In this document: in pieces, positions 39,294 through 48,414 of the stretch
Layout of the letters: each line of letters starts with the position of its first letter
Numbering within the stretch: position 1 is the first letter of the stretch
Source of the DNA: Piscirickettsiaceae bacterium
GTDB lineage: Bacteria > Pseudomonadota > Gammaproteobacteria > Nitrosococcales > Methylophagaceae
Length of the DNA: 64,000 nt
Direction of reading: 5' to 3'
Assembly (NCBI GenBank): GCA_024685975.1
Contig: JAIBDZ010000002.1
Coordinates: 26,908-90,907 of the forward strand
Notes under the pieces: generated by a model
What the model saw: only the letters and a program-made list of their open reading frames with translations
Database searches by the model: none
What the model was told of the DNA's origin: nothing
Translations under genes and position numbers: made by a program

Positions 39294-41756
39294 TCAAATC
39301 CGATAAAGATGCTTCTGAAAGCCAATAAAAGTCTCACGAATCACAGCTGGTGACCCTAACTCAGCGGTAGCATCGCTTATGGTGTTGTACTTCAATTCGA
39401 TAAGACTACGCATCTTACTAGCTGCCAATTCCCCGACACCCTCGTCAACATATTTATCAAGTATGAAGTCAATAAATTGTTGTTGCTTATAATCAGAGAA
39501 CTCTTTTGCGATGTTTGGTTTAGCTGACTTCACTCGGTCAGCACGACTTCGTGTTTCAGCAGCATATGCAACAAAAGCCAGCACGTCGTATACGTCACTA
39601 TCTTTGGCATCTATCAGGTCTTTCATGCTGTCGAGTTTTTCTGAGTCATAACCCTCTTCTGCCAAATCTTCTAGCAGTTTGTCTCGGGTTGTTGGATCAC
39701 TCCAAATATCTCGGAGTTGCTCCTCATCAGTGAAGAAGTGAGGCAAGTCGGCAAACATCCGCTCTACAAACTCTTTGGCCGTAATGGGTGTACCATCTGG
39801 ACTCCAATACAGAGCCGAAGAGATATGCTTTATTGTACGAGCTTTGCCATCTGAGAGTTTAATCATGAGTTTCTTTTCACATACGCAAGGCCGCTGACCA
39901 CAGTCTTCACATGTAGGTGGTTCTGGCTTGTCACAGATGCATGGTTCTTGACCACACTTGCTGCATTTACCTTTGGTTTTTTCACAGCTGCAAGGGCTAT
40001 TACCACATTTATCACAGGGTTCTGATGGGTCAATCTCACCATCCCACTCAGGGTCGGCAAAGTTGTAGTGTGCTTTTACAAAGTCATAGATGGTGAAGTA
40101 ATCCTTGCCGTCATACATACGCGTACCACGCCCAATGATCTGCTTAAACTCAATCATGTTGTTACACGGTCGCATCAACACAATATTCCGCACGTTGCGA
40201 GCATCCACTCCTGTGGAGAGCTTTCGCGATGTCGTTAAAATTGTCGGGATGGTTTTTTCATTATCCTGAAAGGTCTTAAGATCATTATCACCCGCTGCCC
40301 CATCGTTGGCAGTCACACGAACACAGTAGTTTAAGTTTGTGGTCCAGCTTTTTTCAAAGGCGTATTGATTAATAAAGTCCCTAACCATGCCTGCATGCTC
40401 TTGTGTGGCACAGAAGACGAGCGTTTTTTCATGGGGATTAAAGCGATCCATCCAATAGCGAACACGCATCTTTTCCCGTTCGGGAATGGTGATAACACGG
40501 TTAAAATCACCTTCTTTATATACTTTGCCCTGTTCAGGCTCACCTCTGATGATCAAACCATCACCGGGCGTATAAATATACTCATCCATCGTGCCGACGA
40601 TTGGCAGCACCTTGAAGGGCGTTAAAAAGCCGTCGTTGATGCCTTCTTTGAGTGCGTAGGTGTAAACAGGATCACCGAAGTAGGAATAAGTATCCGCATT
40701 GACAGTACGTTTAGGCGTAGCAGTTAAACCCAACTGCACCGCAGGTGAAAAGTAGTTAAGGATGTCACGCCATGTACTTTCATCGTTGGCACCACCACGG
40801 TGACACTCATCGATGACGATAAAATCGAAGAAGTCTTCAGGGTAATCACCAAAGTAAGGGGCAGAATTACCGTCTTCATCCGTGCCAGACATAAAGGTCT
40901 GGAAGATGGTAAAGAAGACACTGGCATTCTTAGGCACCGCCCCTTTCTTTTTAATTTCGCCCGGTTCTAGACGCACGATGGCATCTTCACCGAATGGGGC
41001 AAAGTCATTAAAGGCTTGGTTCGCCAATACATTACGGTCAGCCAGAAATAATATACGAGGTCGCTTCTTGGCCGCTTCAGGCTCTTTCTGTGCTCCGAGA
41101 CTCCAGCGGCTGTGGAATAACTTCCAGGCAATTTGAAAGGCAATACAGGTCTTCCCTGTCCCTGTCGCCAAGGTCAGTAGTATGCGTTCTTTACCCTTGG
41201 CGATAGCATCTATAGCATTATTGATGGCGTTTTCTTGATAATAACGGGGCTGCCAGTCACCTTTTGCCTCAAATGGTATTTGTGCAAAGCGTTCCCGCCA
41301 AATAGCAGCAAAGTCCGGCTCGGGCTGTTTATCGCCAGGCTTTTGAGTGGGGTCAAACGTCAACTGCCAGATTTCTTCGGGGCTGAGGAATGCATCCACC
41401 AGCTTTTCTTCATGGGTTTCCAGATCTATCTGGTAGATGTTGTGTCCGTTGGTGGCATAGCCAAAACGGCACTGTAGTCGCGCGGCATAGTCCTTGGCCT
41501 GACGCACGCCTTCTGTATAACTTAAGGATTCTTTTTTGGCTTCAATGGTTGCCAGTTTACGACCCTGATACTCCAATACATAGTCACTACTTAACGCCGA
41601 GGCGCGTTTGCCGCCACCGATGATTCGCCCCTTGATAATGGTTACCTCACGGCGGATATAGCTGTTTTCTATTGTGCTCCAGCCCACCTCGAACAGTCTG
41701 GGATCGATGAGATCGGCTCGAGTATCTGCTTCATTGCGCATCCTTGCTTTTATCAT
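39294..41756 (-). CDS. hsdR: Type I restriction enzyme R subunit (EcoEI-like) with cysteine-rich insert
   Basis: 820 residues. N-terminal nuclease domain with the acidic/Lys motif in DYVLEYQGRKLATIEAKKE (58-76). The superfamily 2 translocase has Walker A LATGTGKT (196-203), DECH (316-319), GLTATPKR (343-350) and motif VI QIIGRGTRM (539-547). Unusual: residues 581-626 carry three CxxC-x4-CxC units (12 cysteines) between the motor and the C-terminal domain. The stop is 124 bp before the GrpE-like gene; the start overlaps hsdS by 1 bp. Confidence 0.92.
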   Translation of the reverse strand: MIKARMRNEADTRADLIDPRLFEVGWSTIENSYIRREVTIIKGRIIGGGKRASALSSDYVLEYQGRKLATIEAKKESLSYTEGVRQAKDYAARLQCRFGYATNGHNIYQIDLETHEEKLVDAFLSPEEIWQLTFDPTQKPGDKQPEPDFAAIWRERFAQIPFEAKGDWQPRYYQENAINNAIDAIAKGKERILLTLATGTGKTCIAFQIAWKLFHSRWSLGAQKEPEAAKKRPRILFLADRNVLANQAFNDFAPFGEDAIVRLEPGEIKKKGAVPKNASVFFTIFQTFMSGTDEDGNSAPYFGDYPEDFFDFIVIDECHRGGANDESTWRDILNYFSPAVQLGLTATPKRTVNADTYSYFGDPVYTYALKEGINDGFLTPFKVLPIVGTMDEYIYTPGDGLIIRGEPEQGKVYKEGDFNRVITIPEREKMRVRYWMDRFNPHEKTLVFCATQEHAGMVRDFINQYAFEKSWTTNLNYCVRVTANDGAAGDNDLKTFQDNEKTIPTILTTSRKLSTGVDARNVRNIVLMRPCNNMIEFKQIIGRGTRMYDGKDYFTIYDFVKAHYNFADPEWDGEIDPSEPCDKCGNSPCSCEKTKGKCSKCGQEPCICDKPEPPTCEDCGQRPCVCEKKLMIKLSDGKARTIKHISSALYWSPDGTPITAKEFVERMFADLPHFFTDEEQLRDIWSDPTTRDKLLEDLAEEGYDSEKLDSMKDLIDAKDSDVYDVLAFVAYAAETRSRADRVKSAKPNIAKEFSDYKQQQFIDFILDKYVDEGVGELAASKMRSLIELKYNTISDATAELGSPAVIRETFIGFQKHLYRI
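39879..40016 (-). other. Cysteine-rich triple repeat inside HsdR
   Basis: Codes residues 581-626 of HsdR: three units of the form CxxCGxxPCxC (with one Asp-containing variant), 12 cysteines in 46 residues. Likely three small metal-binding knuckles. Not found in typical HsdR proteins to my knowledge; needs a family check. Confidence 0.7.
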
Positions 41757-42838
41757 TAGGCAGCCTCTTGATTATCCTTAGTCAATTCGCCTGAGAAGGC
41801 TTTATGGAGAAGAGACTTTTTCAAATCATCTAAACACTCAATCTTTTTTTGATACATTGCCGAGACTGATTTCAGCTCATCTTGAAGTTGATCCAAAGTA
41901 TCTTTGATTTCAGATTGCTTTTGGAGATTCAGCGGAAACTCAAGAATTAGTTCACTCAATGAAGAGTTTGAAATGACTGGCTGTGCAGCCTGTCTAGCAA
42001 GATTTCTTAATTTTTTATAGTTTAATAAATAAGTCAAAAACTCCAAATCAAACTCAAACTTGTAGTCTTTAACTAAGAATGCATTATCAGTCAGCCAGAT
42101 CTTTTTGCATATAAACCTGGCATTCCCACAAAGCGCTCCTACACGGCCAATAATTACTGAATCCTCACTCAGATTATAATCATTGTGGTTACCAGCAACA
42201 CCGTTGCCTCCATACACAGGGAAAGGACCATCTATCATGTCTTTTTTAGTAAGTCCTTCTCCACTTCGAAGTTTGAAGCACTCTGAAAAACGTTTCTCAA
42301 CCCACCCCTCACCACGCTGGCTAAACATCTGCTGCAAATAGCTTTCAAACAATTCGTGGGCGTTTTTGATGTTTTGTTCGGTTAAGGCTCGGGCTTTGTC
42401 GATGTCGGCAAAGGCTTGGTCGAGGATGGCGACGGCGCGTTTTTGTTCGTGCAACTCAGGAACATAAGCCTCTATCGCATACACATTGTTTCGATTGATA
42501 CCGGGTTTTACTCCAGTAGCCAAACTTTGCAAATCTAGTAGTGACAAAAGATGATAAATAAACATGAGGTCGTATTTATTATCATCAAAAGTTACAAAAT
42601 AAGTAACGTCAAGTGGCCAAAACTTTTCCTTTGTTAAAGTAATCTCTCCAGCAGAGCCTTTTCTTCCAACGATTATTGTAGGCTTGTCATAATAAAACTC
42701 GTCACTCCAGCACTTAATGCCATTTGCTCCATATGCAGGATAGAGCCCGTCTTCTTTGCGTTTGGCTTTGTCTAGAGGCTTTCCATATTCCAGAGTGAGA
42801 AAATCGCCAACCTTTAATCGTTGCCATGATGAACTCAT
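41756..42838 (-). CDS. hsdS: Type I restriction-modification specificity subunit
   Basis: About 360 residues with two target-recognition domains, each followed by a long helical conserved region (FADIDKARALTEQNIKNAHELF and YQKKIECLDDLKKSLLHKAFSG), the standard HsdS layout giving a bipartite recognition sequence. The ATG at 42838 shares one base with the hsdM stop; a GTG lies one codon upstream. It overlaps hsdR by 1 bp. The two recognition domains differ from each other. Confidence 0.9.
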   Translation of the reverse strand: MSSSWQRLKVGDFLTLEYGKPLDKAKRKEDGLYPAYGANGIKCWSDEFYYDKPTIIVGRKGSAGEITLTKEKFWPLDVTYFVTFDDNKYDLMFIYHLLSLLDLQSLATGVKPGINRNNVYAIEAYVPELHEQKRAVAILDQAFADIDKARALTEQNIKNAHELFESYLQQMFSQRGEGWVEKRFSECFKLRSGEGLTKKDMIDGPFPVYGGNGVAGNHNDYNLSEDSVIIGRVGALCGNARFICKKIWLTDNAFLVKDYKFEFDLEFLTYLLNYKKLRNLARQAAQPVISNSSLSELILEFPLNLQKQSEIKDTLDQLQDELKSVSAMYQKKIECLDDLKKSLLHKAFSGELTKDNQEAA

Positions 42839-44304
42839 CACACCAGCTCCTGAATCTTCGCCAGTATCGCCTCGCTTTCTTTATCCAGAGCAATAATCTC
42901 GGCAATGATGTCTTTTGGGTCGCGGAGCTCGGCTTCTTGTTTGGCATTGGGATTTTTGACTGACAAATCCCAAGTGGTTTGGTCTAAATCCGTCATATCT
43001 ATTGACCAAGATTTTTCGGACGCTTCAAAGCCTTTTTGCAGCTCGACAAACTCTTGCAGGTCAGTGTCATTAAGTGGATTAGTTTTGCCGAGGTTGCGGC
43101 CAGGGTCGAGCTGGTAATACCAAACATTTTGTGTCGGCTCGCCCTTGGTGAAGAACAACACCACCGTTTTCACCCCCGCACCTAAGAAAGTTTTGGCAGG
43201 GCAATCCAACACGGTATGCAGGTTGTGGTTTTGCAGTAGCTCTTTTCTGAGAGCAATGGCAGCGTTATCGGTATTACTCAAGAAAGTGTTTTTGATAACA
43301 ATCGCTGCACGGCCACCGGGTTTAAGTTTCTTCATAAAGTGCTGCAAAAACAGGAAAGCCGTTTCGCCGGTTTTAATGGGGAAATTCTGCTGCACCTCTT
43401 TACGTTCTTTACCACCAAAGGGAGGATTGGCCAGAATGATGTCGTGCTGATTGCTGGGTTGTATGTCCTGCAGGTTTTCCCCCAGTGTATTGGTATGGAT
43501 GACATTTGGCGTTTCAATGCCATGCAGAATCATGTTCATGATAGCAATCACATAGGCCAGCGACTTCTTCTCCTTAGCGTAGAAGGTGTTCTCCTGGAGT
43601 GTTTTCAGGTCATTGGTAGAGAGTTGTTTTTTCTCCCAACCACCTTGTCTTAAATAGTCATAGGCTTCACAGAGAAAGCCTGCCGACCCTGCGGCACCGT
43701 CATAAATCGTCTCGCCAATTTTCGGCTTGGTAACGTCGATCATCGCCCGAATCAGAGGACGTGGGGTGTAATACTCACCGCCGTTACGCCCTGCATTGCC
43801 CATGTTCTTAATTTTTGTTTCGTAAAGGTGGCTAAGCTCGTGTTTTTCAACTTGCGTCTTAAAACGCAGTTCATCTACCTTTTCGAGTGCGTCTCGTAAT
43901 GAATAGCCGCTCTGAATTTTATTTTTAATCTCACCAAAGATTTCACCGATTTTGTATTCGATAGTATCTGGGCCTTCGGCTGCCTTTTTAAAGTTCTTCA
44001 GATAGGGGAATAGCTCACCGTCAACATAATCAATAAGGTCAGAGCCAGTCAGCGCATTGTTATGATCGAAATTGCCGTTTGCGTCTTTAGGGGCTGCCCA
44101 TTTACTCCAACGGTGTTCAGAGTCAATGATGTATTGGTAATCCTCACCCATCAGCTCGGCTTCGAGCTTACGTACCTCTTCTAGGTCATCAAGGTATTTG
44201 AGAAATAGCATCCAACTGGTCTGCTCGGTGTAGTCCAGCTCGCTGGAGCAACCAGCGTCTTTCCAGAGTACGTCGTCGATAGCTTTGAAAGTTTGTTCGA
44301 ACAT
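42838..44304 (-). CDS. hsdM: Type I restriction-modification methyltransferase subunit
   Basis: 488 residues of an N6-adenine methyltransferase: SAM-binding motif I GAAGSAGFL and catalytic motif NPPF in ILANPPFGG. The N-terminal all-helical HsdM domain (LDYTEQTSWMLFLKYLDDLE) is typical. First gene of hsdM-hsdS-hsdR, transcribed leftward and divergent to a plus-strand gene at 44424. Confidence 0.93.
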   Translation of the reverse strand: MFEQTFKAIDDVLWKDAGCSSELDYTEQTSWMLFLKYLDDLEEVRKLEAELMGEDYQYIIDSEHRWSKWAAPKDANGNFDHNNALTGSDLIDYVDGELFPYLKNFKKAAEGPDTIEYKIGEIFGEIKNKIQSGYSLRDALEKVDELRFKTQVEKHELSHLYETKIKNMGNAGRNGGEYYTPRPLIRAMIDVTKPKIGETIYDGAAGSAGFLCEAYDYLRQGGWEKKQLSTNDLKTLQENTFYAKEKKSLAYVIAIMNMILHGIETPNVIHTNTLGENLQDIQPSNQHDIILANPPFGGKERKEVQQNFPIKTGETAFLFLQHFMKKLKPGGRAAIVIKNTFLSNTDNAAIALRKELLQNHNLHTVLDCPAKTFLGAGVKTVVLFFTKGEPTQNVWYYQLDPGRNLGKTNPLNDTDLQEFVELQKGFEASEKSWSIDMTDLDQTTWDLSVKNPNAKQEAELRDPKDIIAEIIALDKESEAILAKIQELV

Positions 44305-44361
44305 TAGTCCAGCACTCTTCCCTAAGGTATAATTAAATTTAGTCTATGGTACTACAATAAT

Positions 44362-44371
44362 GTCCTAGGAC
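44362..44371. promoter_or_regulatory. Palindrome GTCCTAGGAC between divergent genes
   Basis: A perfect 10-bp palindrome in the 120-bp gap between hsdM and the plus-strand gene at 44424. Position between divergent genes would suit an operator; no regulator is known to bind it. Confidence 0.35.
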
Positions 44372-44423
44372 GTAACAAAGCCCCGCCACTATTTGGGTTA
44401 CATAATAAGCGCCTGTATAAATC

Positions 44424-44909
44424 ATGTTTAAACCTGAGCATATGATATGGAAAGCTGCCGATTACAACGATGAGTTGAGTGATTGGCTAGGTCATGCCGA
44501 ATATCTCATCGACAAATGGAGCAGTTCAGAGACCGTTCAATTCGAACACTCTGACCAAATTTTCTTTGCCTCGTTGTTACTAATGGACGATCTACTACCT
44601 CCCGCAGCCCGTAAAGCCATTGGAAAATTAACTATTGAGGCAATGACAGAGGCTAAAGAAAAAAAGTACAAAATTGATGCGCTCGGCATAAAGCCTCCAA
44701 AGTCTGGGCGGAAAGAAAATAGAACAAACATAATCTTCATTGTTCACGCAGTTCGTGACCTACTTCTTACTGGCAAATCAAAAACTGAAGCATACAATCA
44801 AGTAGCTGAAGAAGAGTCAAAGTCTCCCGACACCATCCGCCGTATTTTTGAACGTACAGTGAAGAAATACCCTCGTTTAGCTGAAAAAACTGTAGCGCGA
44901 AAGAAATAG
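44424..44909 (+). CDS. Hypothetical protein divergent from hsdM
   Basis: 161 residues, mostly helical and charged, with a Lys/Arg-rich C-terminus (RRIFERTVKKYPRLAEKTVARKK). The TEAYNQVAEEESKSPDTIRRIF segment looks like a helix-turn-helix but is not a clear match. Its place opposite hsdM suggests a controller, which is inference. No family recognised. Confidence 0.65.
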   Translation: MFKPEHMIWKAADYNDELSDWLGHAEYLIDKWSSSETVQFEHSDQIFFASLLLMDDLLPPAARKAIGKLTIEAMTEAKEKKYKIDALGIKPPKSGRKENRTNIIFIVHAVRDLLLTGKSKTEAYNQVAEEESKSPDTIRRIFERTVKKYPRLAEKTVARKK

Positions 44910-44926
44910 TAATGAACTCATTAAAC

Positions 44927-44953
44927 CGGGGAAATCAAAAAATGATTTCCCCG
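44927..44953. terminator. Hairpin after the 161-residue ORF
   Basis: A perfect 11-bp stem (44927-44937 with 44943-44953), 18 bp after the stop. There is no T-run on the plus strand, so factor-independent termination is uncertain. Confidence 0.5.
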
Positions 44954-45020
44954 CTGACGAAATAAGTGCATGCCATGATAATTCATAACCATGTTCAACA
45001 AAGCCCAAGGGGACACCAAC

Positions 45021-45206
45021 ATGGTTATAACAATCTTAAGACTTCCAGACGTTAAGAAACATACAGGCTTATCTCGTTCAACTATCTATTTACGAATTTC
45101 TGAAGGTAAATTTCCTAAACCTATATCGCTCGGTGGTCGAGCAGTTGGTTGGGTGGAATCAGACATAAACAATTGGATCGATGAGCAAATAAAAGCAAGT
45201 CGATAA
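45021..45206 (+). CDS. AlpA-family DNA-binding regulator
   Basis: 61-residue AlpA/phage regulator with RLPDVKKHTGLSRSTIYLRI (helix-turn-helix) and FPKPISLGGRAVGWVESDI. AAGGGG lies about 8 bases before the ATG at 45021. AlpA proteins control integrase or excision genes of P4-type elements, which fits this island. Confidence 0.85.
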   Translation: MVITILRLPDVKKHTGLSRSTIYLRISEGKFPKPISLGGRAVGWVESDINNWIDEQIKASR

Positions 45207-45208
45207 CA

Positions 45209-46024
45209 ATGATTTTTGATTCGGTTAACAGGGAATACGATACTACTGGCTGGACAGTTTATGAGCCTGTTGAATGCACATGTATCGATGCTTACACAGG
45301 CTCTATAAAAACTTCTGGCGGCATTAAACCTGTCTTCATTCTGCATCTATACAGTCATGAGTTAGATAGAAATATCATCAAATTTTTCAACTGTAATATA
45401 ACGAAAACTGGTAACTATACTGTAAATAAAAATAGTGATTTTGCTCGTCTTTATAGACTAACTATAGGTGAAAACCCGGTTGCGAGATATTCCAAAGCTA
45501 AACAACTACTTGGTCATATGGTTTGTGAATCCTATGTCTGCGAATATGTAGAAAGCAAGGATAAAAACGACCAAACTTATTTCAAAGCTAAGAATATAAA
45601 ACCTGTTGTTCCAAAAATGCATGATGACTGGTTCGAGAATGGTCAACTAAAAAGAAAACGCGCTGGACGAAAGAGATCATCATCAATTAAAAGTAAATCT
45701 GAAAAAAGTTTGGAAACTGCAAGGATTCATATTGGCAATGAGTTGGAATCTAACAGGCTAGAAAGTGGAAATAAATTGGAAAACAAAATCCCCCATGAAG
45801 TCAGAAGCAGCAATACTTCAGATAGGGTTTTGACTACACTACATCATTCTACATATCAAACTAACAGGGTAGAGTCATCTCACCATGCTGATGATACTCA
45901 ATTATCTAAGGATACTAATCTGAATGATTCTAGAGTTTCTACTTTTCATTATCACCAAGATGCAGATGAATCATATGATCATTACATTGATCGTGTCTTA
46001 GATGAATCAATTGCTCGATGGTGA
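45209..46024 (+). CDS. Hypothetical island protein
   Basis: 271 residues; begins with a mixed strand/helix domain (DTTGWTVYEPVECTCIDAYTG), then a long low-complexity, Ser/Lys/Asn-rich part (RKRAGRKRSSSIKSKSEKS). Two bases after the AlpA gene, so co-transcribed. Could be a replication or excision accessory protein of the element; no motif proves it. Confidence 0.6.
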   Translation: MIFDSVNREYDTTGWTVYEPVECTCIDAYTGSIKTSGGIKPVFILHLYSHELDRNIIKFFNCNITKTGNYTVNKNSDFARLYRLTIGENPVARYSKAKQLLGHMVCESYVCEYVESKDKNDQTYFKAKNIKPVVPKMHDDWFENGQLKRKRAGRKRSSSIKSKSEKSLETARIHIGNELESNRLESGNKLENKIPHEVRSSNTSDRVLTTLHHSTYQTNRVESSHHADDTQLSKDTNLNDSRVSTFHYHQDADESYDHYIDRVLDESIARW

Positions 46025-46063
46025 TGAAAAGTTAACTTATTATTTCGGTAAAAGGAATTTGCT

Positions 46064-46678
46064 ATGGGTGGATATGGAAGTGATAGAAAGTGGCATTATC
46101 ACGCAAAAGAAACAACGGAAGATTATTTGGCGTTGGATATTAATTATCTTCATCAAAACAATTTGCTCTACTCAACTCACCAATTTTCTTTGACTTGGTC
46201 ACGAAACGATAAACCTAGGGGATCAATCAGTATTCTATGTGATAGAGATCAACTTACTCTCGTATACCGTCACCAAGTGCGAGGACAATCCTCGGAATCA
46301 ATCACATGCCCCGTAAGCCTTTCTTGGTCAAATTGCCACTTCGGAGGAAGACGTCCTTGGTTTCATTGTCCAGTTAGGAAGTGTAATCGTCGTGTATCCA
46401 AGTTATATGGTGGCAAAATATTTGCCTGTCGCCATTGCCAACGATTGGCCTATAAAAGTCAAAGAGAATCGAGTCTAGACCGAAATTTGAGGAAAGCAAA
46501 TAAGCTACGAGACAAGTTAGATTGGATGCCAGGTATCCTTAACCCTACAGGCAATAAACCCAAAGGAATGCATAGAGCTACTTTTCTAAATCTACAAGCC
46601 CAGCATCAAAAACTACTCCAAAAAGCCTGTGAATTTACTTCGATTGAATTGAAGTTAGGCGATGACTATTTTGATTAG
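46064..46678 (+). CDS. Hypothetical zinc-ribbon-like island protein
   Basis: 204 residues with cysteine pairs in FHCPVRKCNRRVSKLYGGKIFACRHCQRLAYKSQ, a CxxxxC ... CxxC zinc-ribbon-like core, and a basic C-terminal region. Such RPWFxCP-type proteins occur in integrative elements and phages, function unknown. It follows the 271-residue gene by 39 bp. Confidence 0.65.
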   Translation: MGGYGSDRKWHYHAKETTEDYLALDINYLHQNNLLYSTHQFSLTWSRNDKPRGSISILCDRDQLTLVYRHQVRGQSSESITCPVSLSWSNCHFGGRRPWFHCPVRKCNRRVSKLYGGKIFACRHCQRLAYKSQRESSLDRNLRKANKLRDKLDWMPGILNPTGNKPKGMHRATFLNLQAQHQKLLQKACEFTSIELKLGDDYFD

Positions 46679-46692
46679 CATCATGATTAAAT

Positions 46693-46992
46693 TTATTTCA
46701 AAGCAGTATCCAGATTCCAGATATTGAATGTCTTACAATCTTCCAAGTAGATCATCCTAATCGCATCAATACAAGTTGCATACTCATCCTGTAGTGCAAC
46801 ATCTCCTGACATAAGACGAATAACTTTAGATGCTAATAAGTCAAATTCAGCACATATCTCACTATCCGTTGCATCATCAGGGTAAACTCCAGACCATGCA
46901 TCAACCCAGTTGAGCTCCTCTAACTTACGCTGCTTGAGAATATGCTTTGCAACTCCAAAAATTTCTAGTTCTTGTTCTTTGGTCAATTTCAT
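46693..46992 (-). CDS. Hypothetical protein beside the integrase
   Basis: 99 residues, acidic, helical, with no recognised domain. It ends 14 bp from the convergent zinc-ribbon gene and lies 3 bp after the integrase stop, so it is probably co-transcribed with the integrase. Unknown role. Confidence 0.55.
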   Translation of the reverse strand: MKLTKEQELEIFGVAKHILKQRKLEELNWVDAWSGVYPDDATDSEICAEFDLLASKVIRLMSGDVALQDEYATCIDAIRMIYLEDCKTFNIWNLDTALK

Positions 46993-46995
46993 CAG

Positions 46996-48231
46996 TTAAC
47001 TGCTCGAGTAGTGTGAAGAAATGGGTATGACATTACCATGTTCATAAGAAGCTCGTAATTGATCCAAATAGTCTGCCCAATCCTGCATCATCCTTGCTCG
47101 CCCTTCTAGGTGAGATGTTCGGTTGTAAGCTCTGCCATTTGGATCTCTTACGGCATGTGCTAACTGATGCTCAATCCAGTCGACTCGGAAACCTAGTACC
47201 TCATCTAATATCGTTCTAGCCATTGCTCGAAAGCCGTGAGGAGTTATTTGCTCGTTTGTATAACCAATCGTACGTAAGGCTGTACGGACCCCGTTTTCAC
47301 TCAATGCTCGGCTACGACCTCTCGCACTTGGGAAAACATATAGCCCTCTTCCAGTAAGCGTATGAATCTGCTCTAGCAATTCAAGGGCTTGATGACTAAG
47401 AGGCACAATATGAGGAAGTTTCATTTTCATCTTTTCTGCTGGCAGCTCCCAGCGTTTTTGTTCCCAATCTATTTCAGCCCATTCCATATTTCTTATTTCG
47501 CCAGGCCGTTGAAACAGAATTGGTGATAATTTGAGGGCTGTTTTGACAACTTGTGTGCCTTCAAAACCATCCATAGCCACCAGCAAGCGCCCTACTTCTT
47601 TAGGATCCGTAATTGTTGCATAATGCTTTTTATTCCTTGGTTTTAACGCCCCTTTAAGGTCACTACTTGGATTACGCTCTGCACGCCCAGTTGCTACTGC
47701 ATAACGAAAGATTTGTCCCGCTGTCTGTTTAGCTCGATGAGCAATATCATTTGCACCTCGCGCTTCAATACGCCGTAATGCTGCTAAGAGTTCAGGTGCT
47801 GTAATTGATTTAATAGGACGCTTGCCTAACACCGGGTATAGGTCTTTTTCAAGAATACGACCCGTACGGTCACGATAGCTCTTAGATTTTTCTGGCATAA
47901 GCTGATTAAACCATTCTCGAGCTAGTGCCTCAAAACTCTCAGCGGAAGCGAGGTGGCGAGTCAACTTTTCTATCTTACGAACCTCACTAGGATCTGTGCC
48001 TTGTGAAAGTTTAAGTCGTGCATCTTGGTGCTTCACTCTTGCTACTTTGAGTGAAACATCAGGATAGACGCCAAGAGCCAGCATTTTCTCCTTTCCACCA
48101 TAGCGATACTTATAGCGCCAATATTTCGCACCTTTAGGGTTGACCAGCAGATAAAGCCCAGCGCCATCTGCTAGCTTGTATGCTTTCTCTCTCGGCTTAG
48201 CCTGCTTTACTTCCGTTGCCGTCAACGCCAT
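46996..48231 (-). CDS. P4-type tyrosine integrase
   Basis: 411 residues: N-terminal DUF4102 arm-binding domain (ALTATEVKQAKPREKAYKLADGAGLYLLV), core-binding domain, and the catalytic domain with Arg in LFQRPGEIRN, HxxR in HGFRAMAR, the second His in HQLAHAVRD and the nucleophile Tyr in AYNR. The gene is adjacent to the tRNA-Pro with its 5' end toward the tRNA, the usual P4-island layout. Confidence 0.95.
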   Translation of the reverse strand: MALTATEVKQAKPREKAYKLADGAGLYLLVNPKGAKYWRYKYRYGGKEKMLALGVYPDVSLKVARVKHQDARLKLSQGTDPSEVRKIEKLTRHLASAESFEALAREWFNQLMPEKSKSYRDRTGRILEKDLYPVLGKRPIKSITAPELLAALRRIEARGANDIAHRAKQTAGQIFRYAVATGRAERNPSSDLKGALKPRNKKHYATITDPKEVGRLLVAMDGFEGTQVVKTALKLSPILFQRPGEIRNMEWAEIDWEQKRWELPAEKMKMKLPHIVPLSHQALELLEQIHTLTGRGLYVFPSARGRSRALSENGVRTALRTIGYTNEQITPHGFRAMARTILDEVLGFRVDWIEHQLAHAVRDPNGRAYNRTSHLEGRARMMQDWADYLDQLRASYEHGNVIPISSHYSSS

Positions 48232-48252
48232 AGCCTACCTCCATATTAATTT

Positions 48253-48317
48253 GGGGGTATCAGTTTTTTATTCGATTGAAGTACCCCCGTTGATACCCCA
48301 AATACTGGGGGGATCAG
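48253..48317. other. Integrase-arm-like repeat cluster at the right island end
   Basis: Three or four copies of GGGGGTATCA-like motifs in both orientations between the integrase start and tRNA-Pro. They match the type of motif at 35658-35682, so they are likely integrase arm-binding sites. Confidence 0.55.
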
Positions 48318-48414
48318 CTTGCATCATTTAGGATGCCAATGGAAGTAGTATAGAACGTAATTGCTGATTAATAAAAGACTTATGGATTATTTAGGATTGT
48401 TCTGGATTTTAAAT

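Noticed and set aside
39863..40060. Cys-rich small minus-strand ORF in hsdR
   Set aside because: It is a frame-shifted shadow of the HsdR cysteine-rich block, not a separate gene.
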